From Actinomycetota bacterium (GTDB lineage: Bacteria; Actinomycetota; Thermoleophilia; BMS3ABIN01): a stretch of 64,000 nt of DNA. Position numbers and translations under genes: made by a program. The notes beneath the pieces were generated by a model that worked only from the letters and a program-made list of their open reading frames with translations, had not been told where the DNA came from and ran no database searches. Below, one piece after another: positions 1-8,917 of this stretch. The stretch spans positions 62,001 to 126,000 of the forward strand of contig JACRMB010000003.1 of the NCBI GenBank assembly GCA_016235065.1. The letters are read 5' to 3'. Each line of letters begins with the position of its first letter. Positions within the stretch are counted from its first letter, which is position 1.

Positions 1-192
1 GCTGTACTGGTCCCAGGCGCCTATCTGGGCGCAGGCCCCATTCGTGTCGCCGTCGACGATCGTCAGTTGTCCAGCGGCTATCGCCTCAGTCCCGGAAATG
101 GATAAGATGACGACGGACGTCAGAACCAGCAGAATACAAAAAGCAGAAAAAAACCGTGCAGCGCTACCATGCTGAATCACCCGTGATTCCAT
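1..192 (-). CDS. Partial secreted protein, N-terminal part only
   Basis: Only the first 64 codons lie in the window; the gene runs off the left edge. ATG at 192 has a strong SD (AAGGGGAG) 6 nt upstream. After a short polar stretch, residues about 14-37 form a hydrophobic helix ending near an Ala-rich site (EAIAAG), which looks like a signal peptide or N-terminal anchor. The mature part starts with QLTIVDGDTNGACAQIG. I cannot name the family. It is divergent from the DUF255 gene at 324. Confidence 0.6.
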   Translation of the reverse strand, partial: MESRVIQHGSAARFFSAFCILLVLTSVVILSISGTEAIAAGQLTIVDGDTNGACAQIGAWDQYS

Positions 193-276
193 CGGTTGCT
201 CCCCTTATTAAATTTACATAATTTCGCTGGAGATTAAATGTACTTTTTGTGCCATAAAATGTCAATAAACTGGGGA

Positions 277-304
277 ATCGCTGATAGAATATCGCTGATA
301 GCAT
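277..304. repeat. Tandem 14-bp direct repeat in divergent promoter region
   Basis: Two head-to-tail copies of ATCGCTGATAG(A/C)AT, at 277-290 and 291-304, differ at one base. They lie between the divergent starts at 192 and 324 and contain TAGAAT, which could serve as a -10 element. The arrangement could be a regulator site or a small chance duplication. Confidence 0.5.
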
Positions 305-323
305 AATCTGGAAAAGGACGAAC

Positions 324-2138
324 ATGTCTTCCAAAAAAGAAAAAAAGACGGCAGCATCAGACGTCGCATTTCGCTTTTCGCCGCGACCGAATAGTGCTGG
401 GCAGATTGCCTGGCAGCCGTGGGGCGAGGAGGCATTCCTGCGGGCAAAACAGGAAAAGAAGCCTCTCCTGCTGGCCATATCCGCGGTCTGGTGCCACTGG
501 TGCCATGTGATGGACGAGACTGGCTATTCGGATGAAGAGGTGATAGCCCTCATCAACGAGAGCTTCATCCCGCTCAGGGTGGACAGCGACCAGCGGCCTG
601 ATATCAACCAGCGTTACAACCAGGGCGGCTGGCCGACCACGGCTTTCCTGACCGACGATGGCGAGGTGATCACCGGGACGACCTACATCCCTCCAGATCA
701 GTTCAAGCGGCTGCTGGTAGACGTGAGGGACCTGTATGCCAACAACCTGGATGAGATCAGGCTCGCAATAAACAATATCCGGGAACAGCGTGAAGCGGCC
801 GTTGTCAGCCCGCCCGAAGGGCCACCGCCGGGACCGTCGGTGGCAGCTTATCTACTGGAGGTCGCCGGTGACGTTTACGACCGAGAATACGGAGGATTCG
901 GCAGTACCACAAAATTCCCGTATGCCAATGTCATTTCCCTTATCCTCTCAATCCTCGCGGAAGGTCGTATAGAGGAGCTGGAAAAGATGCTGACCACGAC
1001 GCTCGACGCCATGAGCGCCGGCGGCATGTATGACCAGGTGGAAGGCGGGTTCTTCCGCTACTCGACGGACAGGGAATGGACTACACCCCATTATGAGAAG
1101 ATGCTCGAGGATAACGCCGCCCTCCTGGGCGCTTATATAGAAGCAGCCCATGTTACCGGCCTCAAGGAATATGAGGCCGTGGCCCGTGATATCTATCGCT
1201 ATCTGACTTCGGTGCTGCTTGATCCTGAATCCGGCGCTTTCCGTGGCAGCCAGGATGCTGACGAGGAGTATTATCAGCTGGATGCGTCCGGAAGGGAGAA
1301 AGCGGGCAGGCCATATGTCGATCCGACGATAATCTCCGGCTGGAACGCGACAGCGGCGTCCGCGCTTATCCGTGGTTTTCAGCTGATGGGTGACCCTGAA
1401 TACCGGGACCGGGCAATCGCAGCACTCGAATTCGTATGGGAGAAGATGTGGGAGCCCTCCTCGGGCTTAAGCCATTATTATTCCAATGGAACCGCGTATT
1501 TGCCCGGGATGCTGTCTGATGCGGCCCGGATGCTCAATGCCTGTCTCGACGCTTATGAGAGCGGCACCGGCGAGATATGGCTTGACCGGTCCCTGAAGCT
1601 CGCCCAGTGGCTTCTCGCCAACCTTGCCGACGAGAAAAGCGGAGGCTTTTATGACTGCATGACCCCTCCAGGTCAGGCCGGCTTGCCTGCGGAGCGTACG
1701 GTGCCGCTGGTTGAGAACTCTATCGCTGCCACGGCGCTCATCCGTCTGGCCCAGAATAGCGGTCAGCCGCGGTTCGGGGAAGCGGCGGCTCAGGCGTTGA
1801 ACCGGTTCTCGGGAAACTACAAGGAAAGCGGCCTTTTTGCAGCCGATTACGCGATCGCGGTCGAACGCCTGCTGGACCCGCCGGTGAGGGTGACCATAAC
1901 CGGACCTCCTGGTGAGAATGAGACTCTGGAGCTGATCAGGGCAGCTCATATGGCGCGTATACCCTTCCGGTCTGTGGAAGTCCTCGACCCGGCAGTACAT
2001 AACGAGGAACTCGAGGCGACAGGATATGGCTACGCCGACAAGCCAGTCGCATACATCTGCATCGGCGCCAGCTGCCAGCCTCCGGTCACCGATCCTGCCG
2101 AATTGCCCGGCCGCCTTGAGGCAGGTCGCATCCGATAG
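324..2138 (+). CDS. DUF255 thioredoxin-fold / glycosidase-like protein (YyaL, SPATA20 family)
   Basis: A 604-residue member of the DUF255 family: an N-terminal thioredoxin-like domain followed by a long alpha/alpha-toroid resembling N-acylglucosamine 2-epimerases. The family signature WCHWCHVM is at residues 56-63 (Cys57 and Cys60 in a CxxC arrangement). RVDSDQRPDI and NQGGWPTTAFLTDDG follow, as in YyaL. ATG at 324 has GGAAAAGGA upstream. It is shorter than the usual family length of about 680 because the N-terminal lead-in and C-terminal region are trimmed. The family is thought to act in thiol redox or carbohydrate chemistry, but the substrate is unknown. It stands alone, convergent with the FTR1 gene 16 bp away. 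Confidence 0.9.
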   Translation: MSSKKEKKTAASDVAFRFSPRPNSAGQIAWQPWGEEAFLRAKQEKKPLLLAISAVWCHWCHVMDETGYSDEEVIALINESFIPLRVDSDQRPDINQRYNQGGWPTTAFLTDDGEVITGTTYIPPDQFKRLLVDVRDLYANNLDEIRLAINNIREQREAAVVSPPEGPPPGPSVAAYLLEVAGDVYDREYGGFGSTTKFPYANVISLILSILAEGRIEELEKMLTTTLDAMSAGGMYDQVEGGFFRYSTDREWTTPHYEKMLEDNAALLGAYIEAAHVTGLKEYEAVARDIYRYLTSVLLDPESGAFRGSQDADEEYYQLDASGREKAGRPYVDPTIISGWNATAASALIRGFQLMGDPEYRDRAIAALEFVWEKMWEPSSGLSHYYSNGTAYLPGMLSDAARMLNACLDAYESGTGEIWLDRSLKLAQWLLANLADEKSGGFYDCMTPPGQAGLPAERTVPLVENSIAATALIRLAQNSGQPRFGEAAAQALNRFSGNYKESGLFAADYAIAVERLLDPPVRVTITGPPGENETLELIRAAHMARIPFRSVEVLDPAVHNEELEATGYGYADKPVAYICIGASCQPPVTDPAELPGRLEAGRIR

Positions 2139-2154
2139 GGAGGAATCACACGGA

Positions 2155-2991
2155 TCAGGCAGCGTTCTCTGAGGCTTGACGAGCCGCCCTGACAGCCCTT
2201 GCCGGGCGCAGGAAGAGCCACATCATCACTGCAAGGTATGTCCAGTAACCGGCTATCTGGGCGAGTGAAGGACTTGCGTCATAACCGACAAGTGATTTCA
2301 GGACCGATCCGAGCCCGCTTTTATCACCCATCAGGTTGCTTGTGTCCCAGACAGGCCCGAAGAAGGACGGCCACAGGCCGGTCTCTCCAAGCTCGCCGAG
2401 CGAATGGCCGAGGAAGCCCGCGGCGAAAACTATGAGCAGCACTCCCGTGAACCTGAACAGGGCTGAAAGATCGACTTTCAGGCTGCCCCTGTAAAAAATG
2501 ATCCCGGTGATGATGGCGAGTGAGAGTCCGGCCAGGCCTCCCGTGACGACCCCGAAGCTTCCTTCATTGCCTGCTCCGGCCAGCAGGAACAGCACGGTCT
2601 CCAGACCCTCCCTGCCGACTGCAGCGAACGCCAGGGCGCCGAGCGCCAGCGGGGAGGCTGTCCGGGCGGCGTCTTGGGTCCTGCGGACAAGACGCGCGTG
2701 AGCATCGCGGCCGTTATTCCTCATCCAGATGACCAAGTAAGTGACAAGCAGTACCGCTGCGAACACGACCAGGATCTCGAACACTTCTCCAGCCTCTTCG
2801 GCGGCTTCTCCAACCAGGAGAAAGGCGATGACCCCGCTGATGACGCTGACTGCTACGGCGGCGATGGAGCCTGCCCAGACTGCTCTGGTAAGTCTCCTGT
2901 TCCCAAAGCGGCCAAGCAGCGAGATAAGCACGGCGATTATGAGGGCGGCCTCAAGGCCCTCCCGGTAAGTCACAAGCATTGCAGCAAACAT
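2155..2991 (-). CDS. FTR1-family iron permease
   Basis: A 278-residue polytopic membrane protein with about seven hydrophobic helices. It has two REGLE motifs, at residues 10-14 and 127-131, which are the Fe(III)-coordinating signature of yeast Ftr1 and bacterial EfeU. The acidic stretch GEAAEEAGE lies between helices, also typical. It imports iron across the cytoplasmic membrane, usually with a periplasmic partner (EfeO/EfeB), and neither partner is adjacent here. ATG at 2991 has GGAGG 6 nt upstream. A strong promoter with an embedded dyad (3032-3045) lies just upstream and suggests iron-dependent repression. Confidence 0.92.
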   Translation of the reverse strand: MFAAMLVTYREGLEAALIIAVLISLLGRFGNRRLTRAVWAGSIAAVAVSVISGVIAFLLVGEAAEEAGEVFEILVVFAAVLLVTYLVIWMRNNGRDAHARLVRRTQDAARTASPLALGALAFAAVGREGLETVLFLLAGAGNEGSFGVVTGGLAGLSLAIITGIIFYRGSLKVDLSALFRFTGVLLIVFAAGFLGHSLGELGETGLWPSFFGPVWDTSNLMGDKSGLGSVLKSLVGYDASPSLAQIAGYWTYLAVMMWLFLRPARAVRAARQASENAA

Positions 2992-3031
2992 TGACAGCCT
3001 CCAGGGGATTAGGTGATACGATTAGCACAAG

Positions 3032-3045
3032 TTAGACCAGTCTAA
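3032..3045 (-). promoter_or_regulatory. DtxR/IdeR-like operator for FTR1
   Basis: Perfect inverted repeat TTAGAC-CA-GTCTAA. It overlaps the -10 hexamer of the FTR1 promoter and resembles metalloregulator boxes of the DtxR/IdeR/MntR type (TTAGGTTAGCCTAA-like). Binding here would block RNA polymerase when metal is replete. The regulator itself is not in the window. Confidence 0.6.
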
Positions 3046-3067
3046 TCAATAATGTAAGAGTTGTCAA
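3039..3067 (-). promoter_or_regulatory. Sigma-70-type promoter of FTR1
   Basis: On the minus strand, -35 TTGACA (3067-3062), a 17-bp spacer, then -10 TAGACT (3044-3039). The -35 is perfect, the -10 matches 4 of 6, and the -10 lies inside the dyad operator. The start codon is about 45 bp downstream. Confidence 0.65.
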
Positions 3068-3162
3068 TTCCAGAATTCCGAGCGTTTAAAGCGTATTTCG
3101 CCCTGGCCCGCCCTTCCCTATAAAATGACTGTTTCGGTGGTTCATGTTCAGGGAGGCGCAAG

Positions 3163-3996
3163 GTGTGGTTCAGGTCCAACCCGGAGCGGGATACAGAAAG
3201 CATTGAGATCGGCGCACCCGCGCGGGTCACCTCCAATGATGGATCAGGCGTTTTCATCCAGGAAGTGATCTGTGAGTTGTTTGACCGCTTCGTGTCAGAT
3301 GATGGGATGAGGGTCAACTACGACGGCCTTCTCGCTTCCGATGAATTCAGGATATATGAGCAGGCATCGCTTGAGCTGGCCGGCTTCGATCCCCTGACAC
3401 TCGAGCCAAGGGAGGAACGCCTGGCTTTCTGGATCAACCTTTACAACATGGCTGCTCTGCAGGCAGTCGGCTCGTTCGGGGGGGTCAGCGGGATCGATGG
3501 CGTGAACGGGTTTTTTGAGAGGAGAGCCTGTAATCTCGGCGGCCTCGATTATTCTTTCAACGATATCGAGTACGGAATCTTAAGGGGAAATGCCAGACGG
3601 CCCAATCGAGCCTGGCGCTACTGGAGAAACTGGGACAGGCGCCTTCAGGCTATCCTGAAGCCACCGGAGCCGCGTGTCTGTTTTACGCTCACACGCGCTT
3701 CACGTTCGGGACCAGCCCTGCGGTTCTACGACTCTGCTCTAATCGAGGGACAGCTTTATAAAGCGGTGTTGGGCTTTGTCAGTAACGGCGGAGTCATCAT
3801 CGACCGCGAGCAGGACTTTCTGTCGCTGTCGCAGATATTTCGTGATTATTCAGCTGATTTCGGTGGCGGTCAGGGAGTCATCCGCTTTATCGCTGATCAT
3901 CTGCCTACAGAAGATGCTGCCTGGGTCCGCAGCCGGGCAGGAAGGATGAATATAAAGTTTCACAGCTTCTCCCCGGAGATGAACGCAAAGCCCTAG
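3163..3996 (+). CDS. DUF547 domain protein
   Basis: A 277-residue cytosolic-looking protein with no signal peptide. It carries the DUF547 core: VNYDGLLAS, LAFWINLYNMAALQAV (residues about 88-103), FTLTRASRSGPALRFYDS, and a C-terminal LSLSQIFRDYSADFGG. DUF547 proteins are widespread and papain-like folds have been suggested, but a biochemical function is not established. The GTG start at 3163 is chosen because GGGAGG lies 7 nt upstream and no ATG is in frame. Its stop overlaps the rubrerythrin stop by 4 nt, tail to tail. Confidence 0.85.
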   Translation: MWFRSNPERDTESIEIGAPARVTSNDGSGVFIQEVICELFDRFVSDDGMRVNYDGLLASDEFRIYEQASLELAGFDPLTLEPREERLAFWINLYNMAALQAVGSFGGVSGIDGVNGFFERRACNLGGLDYSFNDIEYGILRGNARRPNRAWRYWRNWDRRLQAILKPPEPRVCFTLTRASRSGPALRFYDSALIEGQLYKAVLGFVSNGGVIIDREQDFLSLSQIFRDYSADFGGGQGVIRFIADHLPTEDAAWVRSRAGRMNIKFHSFSPEMNAKP

Positions 3997-4529
3997 AAGT
4001 CCTTGTCGAGCAGCGCCTGCTCAAGGTCGATATGGTCGGATTCGATGGAAGCAAGCGCTGTAAAGACTTTTTTCACCCGCTCTTCCACGGCCTCCGCCGC
4101 CGATTGCCGGTAGAAAGCAGTCGCCGCTACTTCCCGCTCATGGGCCGCCGCTATGTTTTCTTTGTCGCTGTCAGTTGCGGCCTCTTTACCTTCTTCGGGC
4201 TGGGGCAGTTCCACTTTCAGGATCTTTTTGATGGTAGAAGCGTGTTCCGCCTCGATCTTGGCAAGGTTCTTGAAGATGCCCTGGAGTTCTATATTCCTGG
4301 TGCGAGCCATGGCGTCGCGGTAAAAGGGAGCATTATTGACTTCAAGCTGGAGCGCTTCCTCAAGGTTCTTTCGCGAGACATCGCTCAGCTCGCCAAGGTT
4401 TTGGTTCTCGTCTATCCAGTCTGCCGCATCTACCAGGTATTCATCCGAGGCGCCGCAGAAGGGACAGTTTGTTGGTTTTTCCCGGCCCATGCAGGGATCA
4501 CCACAGATCAGACAGCGATAAAATTTCAT
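3993..4529 (-). CDS. Rubrerythrin with N-terminal rubredoxin-like domain
   Basis: A 178-residue protein. An N-terminal rubredoxin-like zinc/iron knuckle (C6xxC9, C22xxC25) precedes a ferritin-like four-helix domain with the EVNNAPFYRDA, EAEHASTIKK, EREVAATAFYRQ and SIESDHIDLEQ helices that supply di-iron carboxylates and histidines. Rubredoxin first and ferritin-like second is the reverse-rubrerythrin order seen in anaerobes, where the enzyme reduces hydrogen peroxide. ATG at 4529 has AGGAG 7 nt upstream. Its presence suggests an anaerobic or microaerophilic lifestyle. Confidence 0.9.
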   Translation of the reverse strand: MKFYRCLICGDPCMGREKPTNCPFCGASDEYLVDAADWIDENQNLGELSDVSRKNLEEALQLEVNNAPFYRDAMARTRNIELQGIFKNLAKIEAEHASTIKKILKVELPQPEEGKEAATDSDKENIAAAHEREVAATAFYRQSAAEAVEERVKKVFTALASIESDHIDLEQALLDKDF

Positions 4530-4605
4530 TCAGGCTCCTAGAGAGTATGATCAGTTCTTGCTGAATCGAAGGATGCGCTGATTTTATCGCAGAACCGTCG
4601 GGGTG

Positions 4606-4734
4606 TCACAGGCTGGAGCTGGCCCAATGAAGACCGCTTTGTTCATCCAGCTGATGCTGTTCCCTGAGTACCGCCAGAAAAGCCTGCACGACAACCGGGT
4701 CCCATTGAGTGCCCGAAATGAAAAGTATGGCATG
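4606..4734 (-). pseudogene. Relic of an HD-GYP domain C-terminus
   Basis: A 42-codon open stretch between stop codons translates to a tail containing GTQWDPVVVQAFLAVL. This closely matches the end of HD-GYP cyclic-di-GMP phosphodiesterase domains (typical GTQFDPxVVxAFL). No start codon, HD or GYP motif is found upstream, so this is a decayed fragment. The resemblance was read by eye. The surrounding 4530-4930 region otherwise holds no recognisable gene. Confidence 0.45.
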
Positions 4735-4839
4735 TCAACTGGAGGCGCCGGCAGGCAAAGTCTAAAGCTTAACTCGAGCCTTACTCTGCTGTTTTTTCAA
4801 ATGTGTGCAATTTGCGGAATAAACTTTCTGCCAGCCCCT

Positions 4840-4867
4840 TTACCATGCCAGGCAGGCTGGCTATGAT
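4840..4867 (+). promoter_or_regulatory. Possible promoter of nrdR
   Basis: TTACCA (4840-4845), a 16-bp spacer and TATGAT (4862-4867) form a moderate sigma-70-type match about 95 bp upstream of the nrdR start. No other good candidate was seen in the interval. Confidence 0.35.
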
Positions 4868-4930
4868 AGCTAACAACGGGCAGGGAAAAGCAGCTTAGCC
4901 ACGAAATGTTGTGTATGAGCACTTTTTCAG

Positions 4931-4959
4931 CAACAATACCTAGTGATTGTTGGTTTTTT
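4931..4959 (+). terminator. Hairpin plus T-tract at the nrdR start, possible attenuator
   Basis: Arms CAACAAT (4931-4937) and ATTGTTG (4946-4952) are a perfect 7-bp inverted repeat, followed by G and six T. This resembles a weak intrinsic terminator placed directly before the nrdR TTG codon at 4961. The same segment partly matches NrdR boxes, so it could instead be an autoregulatory operator. Confidence 0.4.
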
Positions 4960-4960
4960 C

Positions 4961-5404
4961 TTGAAGTGTCCTTTTTGCGGTTCCACCGAGATAAAAGTGG
5001 TGGATTCCCGCGACACGGAGTCGCGGGACGCTATTCGCCGCCGGCGGGAATGTCTGGAATGCCGGCAGCGTTTTACAACATACGAGCGTGTTGAGGAAAC
5101 ACCGCTCACTGTGATCAAACGGGCGGGAGAGCGGGAAGTGTTCTCCCGCTCGAAGCTTCTAAATGGTCTTTTGAGAGCGTGTGAGAAACGCCCCATCGAG
5201 ACGGGTACGCTCGAGAAGCTCATCGATGAGGTGGAAGCCGAGCTGCGAAACGAGTTCAAGACCGAGGTCCCCTCGGTGGAGATCGGCGAGCGGACTCTGG
5301 CCAAGCTGAAGGACCTGGACAAAGTGGCCTATGTCCGCTTTGCCTCTGTTTATCGCAAGTTCGAGGATGTAGAAGAGTTTCAGCGGGAGTTAGCCGGACT
5401 GTAA
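4961..5404 (+). CDS. nrdR: Transcriptional repressor NrdR
   Basis: A 147-residue NrdR, the nucleotide-sensing repressor of ribonucleotide reductase genes. The N-terminal zinc ribbon is C3-C6...C31-C34 (MKCPFC and CLECRQRF), followed by the ATP-cone domain (LTVIKRAGEREVFSRSKLLNGL) and the family ending YVRFASVYRKFEDVEEF. The TTG at 4961 is chosen because NrdR proteins begin MKCPFC; an in-frame GTG at 4943 would add six residues. Neither start has a clear SD. It lies 138 bp upstream of nrdJ, its expected target. Confidence 0.93.
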   Translation: MKCPFCGSTEIKVVDSRDTESRDAIRRRRECLECRQRFTTYERVEETPLTVIKRAGEREVFSRSKLLNGLLRACEKRPIETGTLEKLIDEVEAELRNEFKTEVPSVEIGERTLAKLKDLDKVAYVRFASVYRKFEDVEEFQRELAGL

Positions 5405-5542
5405 TCGGCGAACTGGAGCAACGGGGTTTTGTGGGGACCCAGTACAGGGCCGTCCGTCTTTACGGCAACCAGCGTCAGTCTGTCCGGTGCGCGGTCTACA
5501 ATCTGGCAACAAGCAGAATCTGCAAGAAAGGGGAGAATCAGT

Positions 5543-7825
5543 ATGTTAGCCAAACAACCTCACGAAATCGCCGATAAGGGTTCCCGCGTAACCGCGCATC
5601 CCTTGCAACCCCAGCTCTCCCCTAATGCCATGAAGGTTCTGGAGAAGCGTTACCTGAAAAAAGACGAGGAAGGTAATCCGGTTGAGACACCGGTAGAGAT
5701 GTTCCGCCGGGTGGCCAGGACGATCGCCGCCGCGGACCTCAAGCACGATCCCGAGGCTGATATCGACGCCCTAGAAGAAGAATTCTATCGGATGATGGCC
5801 CGGCTGGAGTTCCTCCCCAACTCCCCGACCCTCATGAACGCCGGCCGCGAACTGGGCCAGCTCTCCGCCTGCTTCGTGTTGCCGGTAGGCGATTCGATGG
5901 AAAGCATCTTTGACGCGATCAAGAACACTGCTCTGATACACAAGAGCGGCGGCGGAACCGGCTTCTCATTCTCCCGGGTGCGGCCCAGCAGCGACGTGGT
6001 CCTTTCCACCAAGGGAGTGTCCAGCGGCCCCATCTCCTTCATGACCGTGTTCGATGCCGCTACTGAGACCATCAAGCAGGGAGGTACCCGGCGAGGCGCC
6101 AACATGGGGATCCTCAGGGTCGACCATCCGGACATCCTCGACTTCATCGTCTGCAAGCAGAGCAACGACAAGCTCAACAACTTCAATATTTCCGTGGCTC
6201 TCACAGAGGAATTCATGGAAGCGGTGGATAGCGGCGGCGAATATGACCTTGTCAATCCCCGCACCGGTGAGATCACCAAGAGCCTCGACGCCCGCCGGGT
6301 ATTCGACATGGTCGTGAACCTGGCCTGGAAGAACGGCGATCCCGGGATAATCTTCCTCGACCGTATCAACCGGGACAATCCGACGCCTCACGTGGGCGAG
6401 ATAGAGAGCACCAATCCCTGTGGCGAACAGCCGCTGCTGCCATATGAATCCTGTAACCTGGGCTCGATCAACCTCTCCAAGGTGGCTGGTCCGGGCGGCG
6501 GGATAGATTATGAACGGCTGGGGCGCATCGTCGACAGCGCCGTCCACTTCCTGGACAATGTCATCGATGTGAACAACTATCCATTGCCTGAGATCGAGGA
6601 GATGACCAAGTCCAACCGCAAGATCGGCCTTGGCGTCATGGGATTCGCCGACCTCCTCATCGAACTGGGGATCCCTTACAACTCAGACGAGGCAGTCGCC
6701 CTGGCAGAAGAGGTCATGTCGTTCATACAGGACCGCTCACGCCGTTACTCCAGCAAGCTCGCGGATGAGCGGGGTGTTTTCCCGAATTATGCCGGTAGCG
6801 TCTATGACACCGAGGGCGGCCTCAAAGTGCGCAATGCGACGACCACGACGATCGCGCCCACCGGCACCCTGAGCATCATCGCTAACTGCTCCAGTGGCAT
6901 CGAACCCCTGTTCGCGATCTCATATATCCGCAATGTGCTGGATAACACCGAGATGGTGGAGACGCACAGGCAGTTCGAAGAGATGGCCAAGGACGGCGGT
7001 TTTTACAGCGAGGAACTTATGAAGGAGATCGCCCGGAAGGGTAGCGTAGCTGATCTGCCCGAGGTTCCTGACAACGTCAGGCCACTGTTCGTCACCGCCC
7101 ATGACGTAGTCCCTGACTGGCATATCCACATGCAGTCGGCTTTCCAGAAATATACCGACAACGCCGTCTCCAAGACTGTGAATTTTTCCCATGATGCCTC
7201 GGTAGCCGATGTGGAGCAGGTCTATGTGCTGGCCTACAAGACCGGTTGCAAGGGAGTGACCATCTATCGTGATGGCAGCCGCGAGGCTCAGGTGCTCAAT
7301 ATCGGCGGGGTCAAGCGTGGCGAGGCCGAGGAGATCATGGCTCCCGGCCAGGTCAAGCCGCGGCCGCGGCCGGCTGTCACTACCGGAGCAACGACCAAGG
7401 TCAACACTGGTTGTGGCAATCTGTATGTGACTATCAACGAGGACGAGCACGGTCTTTGCGAGGTCTTCTCCTCCATGGGCCGGGCGGGCGCCTGCAAGGC
7501 AGCCCAGTCCGAAGCAGTCAGCCGCCTGATATCCCTGGCGCTCAGATCCGGAGTAGATACGGCGGCGATCCTCAAGTCGATCAAGGGCATCCGCTGCCCG
7601 TCGCCAGCACTGGGAGGCGCCGCGTCTTGTCCCGACGCTATTGCGCGCGCAGTCATCGACCATATGGAGCGGGCTCCGCACCTGCAGGAAGACGGCGCCA
7701 GCGCTGCATTGACTTCTTCCGCTGAGATCAGCTCCTGTCCTGAATGTCCGGAATGCGGCAGCATGGTGGAGTTCGGCGAAGGCTGTGTCTTCTGCCGCGG
7801 TTGCGGATTTTCCAAATGCGGCTGA
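5543..7825 (+). CDS. nrdJ: B12-dependent (class II) ribonucleotide reductase
   Basis: A 760-residue vitamin B12-dependent ribonucleoside reductase that makes deoxyribonucleotides without oxygen. Visible active-site landmarks are [20 protein letters not shown] with the conserved Asn-Cys-Glu trio, FSRVRPSSD near the substrate pocket and [18 protein letters not shown]. The C-terminal part has a TSCPD-type domain and a zinc-ribbon tail ([20 protein letters not shown]) that probably carries the redox thiols. ATG at 5543 is chosen because AAAGGGGAG sits 7 nt upstream; the longer frame lacks an SD. No cobalamin riboswitch was seen in the 138-bp gap after nrdR. Confidence 0.95.
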   Translation: MLAKQPHEIADKGSRVTAHPLQPQLSPNAMKVLEKRYLKKDEEGNPVETPVEMFRRVARTIAAADLKHDPEADIDALEEEFYRMMARLEFLPNSPTLMNAGRELGQLSACFVLPVGDSMESIFDAIKNTALIHKSGGGTGFSFSRVRPSSDVVLSTKGVSSGPISFMTVFDAATETIKQGGTRRGANMGILRVDHPDILDFIVCKQSNDKLNNFNISVALTEEFMEAVDSGGEYDLVNPRTGEITKSLDARRVFDMVVNLAWKNGDPGIIFLDRINRDNPTPHVGEIESTNPCGEQPLLPYESCNLGSINLSKVAGPGGGIDYERLGRIVDSAVHFLDNVIDVNNYPLPEIEEMTKSNRKIGLGVMGFADLLIELGIPYNSDEAVALAEEVMSFIQDRSRRYSSKLADERGVFPNYAGSVYDTEGGLKVRNATTTTIAPTGTLSIIANCSSGIEPLFAISYIRNVLDNTEMVETHRQFEEMAKDGGFYSEELMKEIARKGSVADLPEVPDNVRPLFVTAHDVVPDWHIHMQSAFQKYTDNAVSKTVNFSHDASVADVEQVYVLAYKTGCKGVTIYRDGSREAQVLNIGGVKRGEAEEIMAPGQVKPRPRPAVTTGATTKVNTGCGNLYVTINEDEHGLCEVFSSMGRAGACKAAQSEAVSRLISLALRSGVDTAAILKSIKGIRCPSPALGGAASCPDAIARAVIDHMERAPHLQEDGASAALTSSAEISSCPECPECGSMVEFGEGCVFCRGCGFSKCG

Positions 7826-7912
7826 GCCTGATTGGCCGGATGGCGGAGCGGGTAGGTTGAAGTAACCACCCAACCGGCAGGAAGTCTTGACTCTATTGCG
7901 TAAATATACTTT

Positions 7913-8887
7913 ATGACTCAAGACCGGGAATCAAAGACATTGAGGGATGGTCAGAGTTCAGGGACCGGAAGCCGGCAGGGCGCGGCACGTGGAAGGTCGT
8001 CTCGTAAGATCCGGAATCCCCTGACGGCAAAGATCTCCTCGGCGAGGTTGGACAGCGGGCGTACCCAGCGGCGACTTATCATCCTCTGCCTGGTCGCCGC
8101 AAACTTCTTCTTTCTCTGGCTGATGCTGAAAGTCTTTGCCCAATCGGATTTCTGGCCGCTTCTGGCTGTGCCCATCCTGGTATCGGCCTGGTTTTTCTAC
8201 GAAGTGGGAGCGATCGTGACCCTGGCGGTCACCGGCCTTTTGCTGATCCAGACATCTTTTGAGAAGAATGGGACGATTTTTGTAGCCGTAGCCACTTTTG
8301 CCGTTCTGGGGCTGATGCTCGGCTGGGGACAGCGACGGCAGAGAAGGATGCACCGGCATGTGCTCAGATCGTCGCTTACCGATTCGCTGACAGGCCTCTA
8401 CAATTTCGGTTCGTTCATGGAGTGTCTCGACCGGGAAGTGCGTCGGGTGGACCGGTACGGCGGCGCGGTGACCCTGGTCATGTTCGACATAGACCATTTC
8501 AAGATGTTCAACGACCGCTTCGGCCATCAGGCCGGCAATGAAGCTCTCAAGGCGGTTGCCGCAACTCTCAGGAGGCAGAAGCGCGAATCAGACATCGTCG
8601 CCAGATTCGGTGGCGAAGAGTTCGTCCTGCTGTTTCCCGGCAAAGAAGCGGCGGGAGTCGAAACCGCGAGGAGGATGCGTAAGGCGATCTCCCAGATCAG
8701 CGTCCCCGTCGGCGGGGGCGCGAAAGCCGAGATAACTGTCAGTGCCGGAGTTGCCTGCTATCCCAACGGGGCAACATCGAAGGAAGAGCTTCTGGACAAG
8801 GTCGACCAGCTTCTTTACGCTTCAAAAAGAAAAGGGCGCAACCGCGTCAGCGTGGCTCCCGAAAGACGCCGCCTGGCTGCTTCCTGA
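7913..8887 (+). CDS. Membrane-anchored GGDEF diguanylate cyclase
   Basis: A 324-residue protein. A basic, disordered N-terminus of about 55 residues precedes hydrophobic helices between roughly residues 57 and 137, then a GGDEF domain. The catalytic signature is GGEEF at 233-237 and the inhibitory site RESD (RxxD) is at 224-227, five residues ahead as required for product feedback. DSLTGLYNFGSF and VMFDIDHFKMFNDRFGHQAGN are also intact, so the cyclase is predicted to be active, making c-di-GMP at the membrane. ATG at 7913 has no strong SD. Confidence 0.93.
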   Translation: MTQDRESKTLRDGQSSGTGSRQGAARGRSSRKIRNPLTAKISSARLDSGRTQRRLIILCLVAANFFFLWLMLKVFAQSDFWPLLAVPILVSAWFFYEVGAIVTLAVTGLLLIQTSFEKNGTIFVAVATFAVLGLMLGWGQRRQRRMHRHVLRSSLTDSLTGLYNFGSFMECLDREVRRVDRYGGAVTLVMFDIDHFKMFNDRFGHQAGNEALKAVAATLRRQKRESDIVARFGGEEFVLLFPGKEAAGVETARRMRKAISQISVPVGGGAKAEITVSAGVACYPNGATSKEELLDKVDQLLYASKRKGRNRVSVAPERRRLAAS

Positions 8888-8917
8888 GCAACTTCCAACC
8901 GTGAAAAGGGGTATTCC

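Noticed and set aside
4603-4866. 87-codon plus-strand frame upstream of nrdR
   Set aside because: No SD and unconvincing sequence; the minus strand holds a better-supported HD-GYP relic.
5405-5542. Cobalamin riboswitch before nrdJ
   Set aside because: No B12-box-like sequence in the gap; the gap is too short for the full element.
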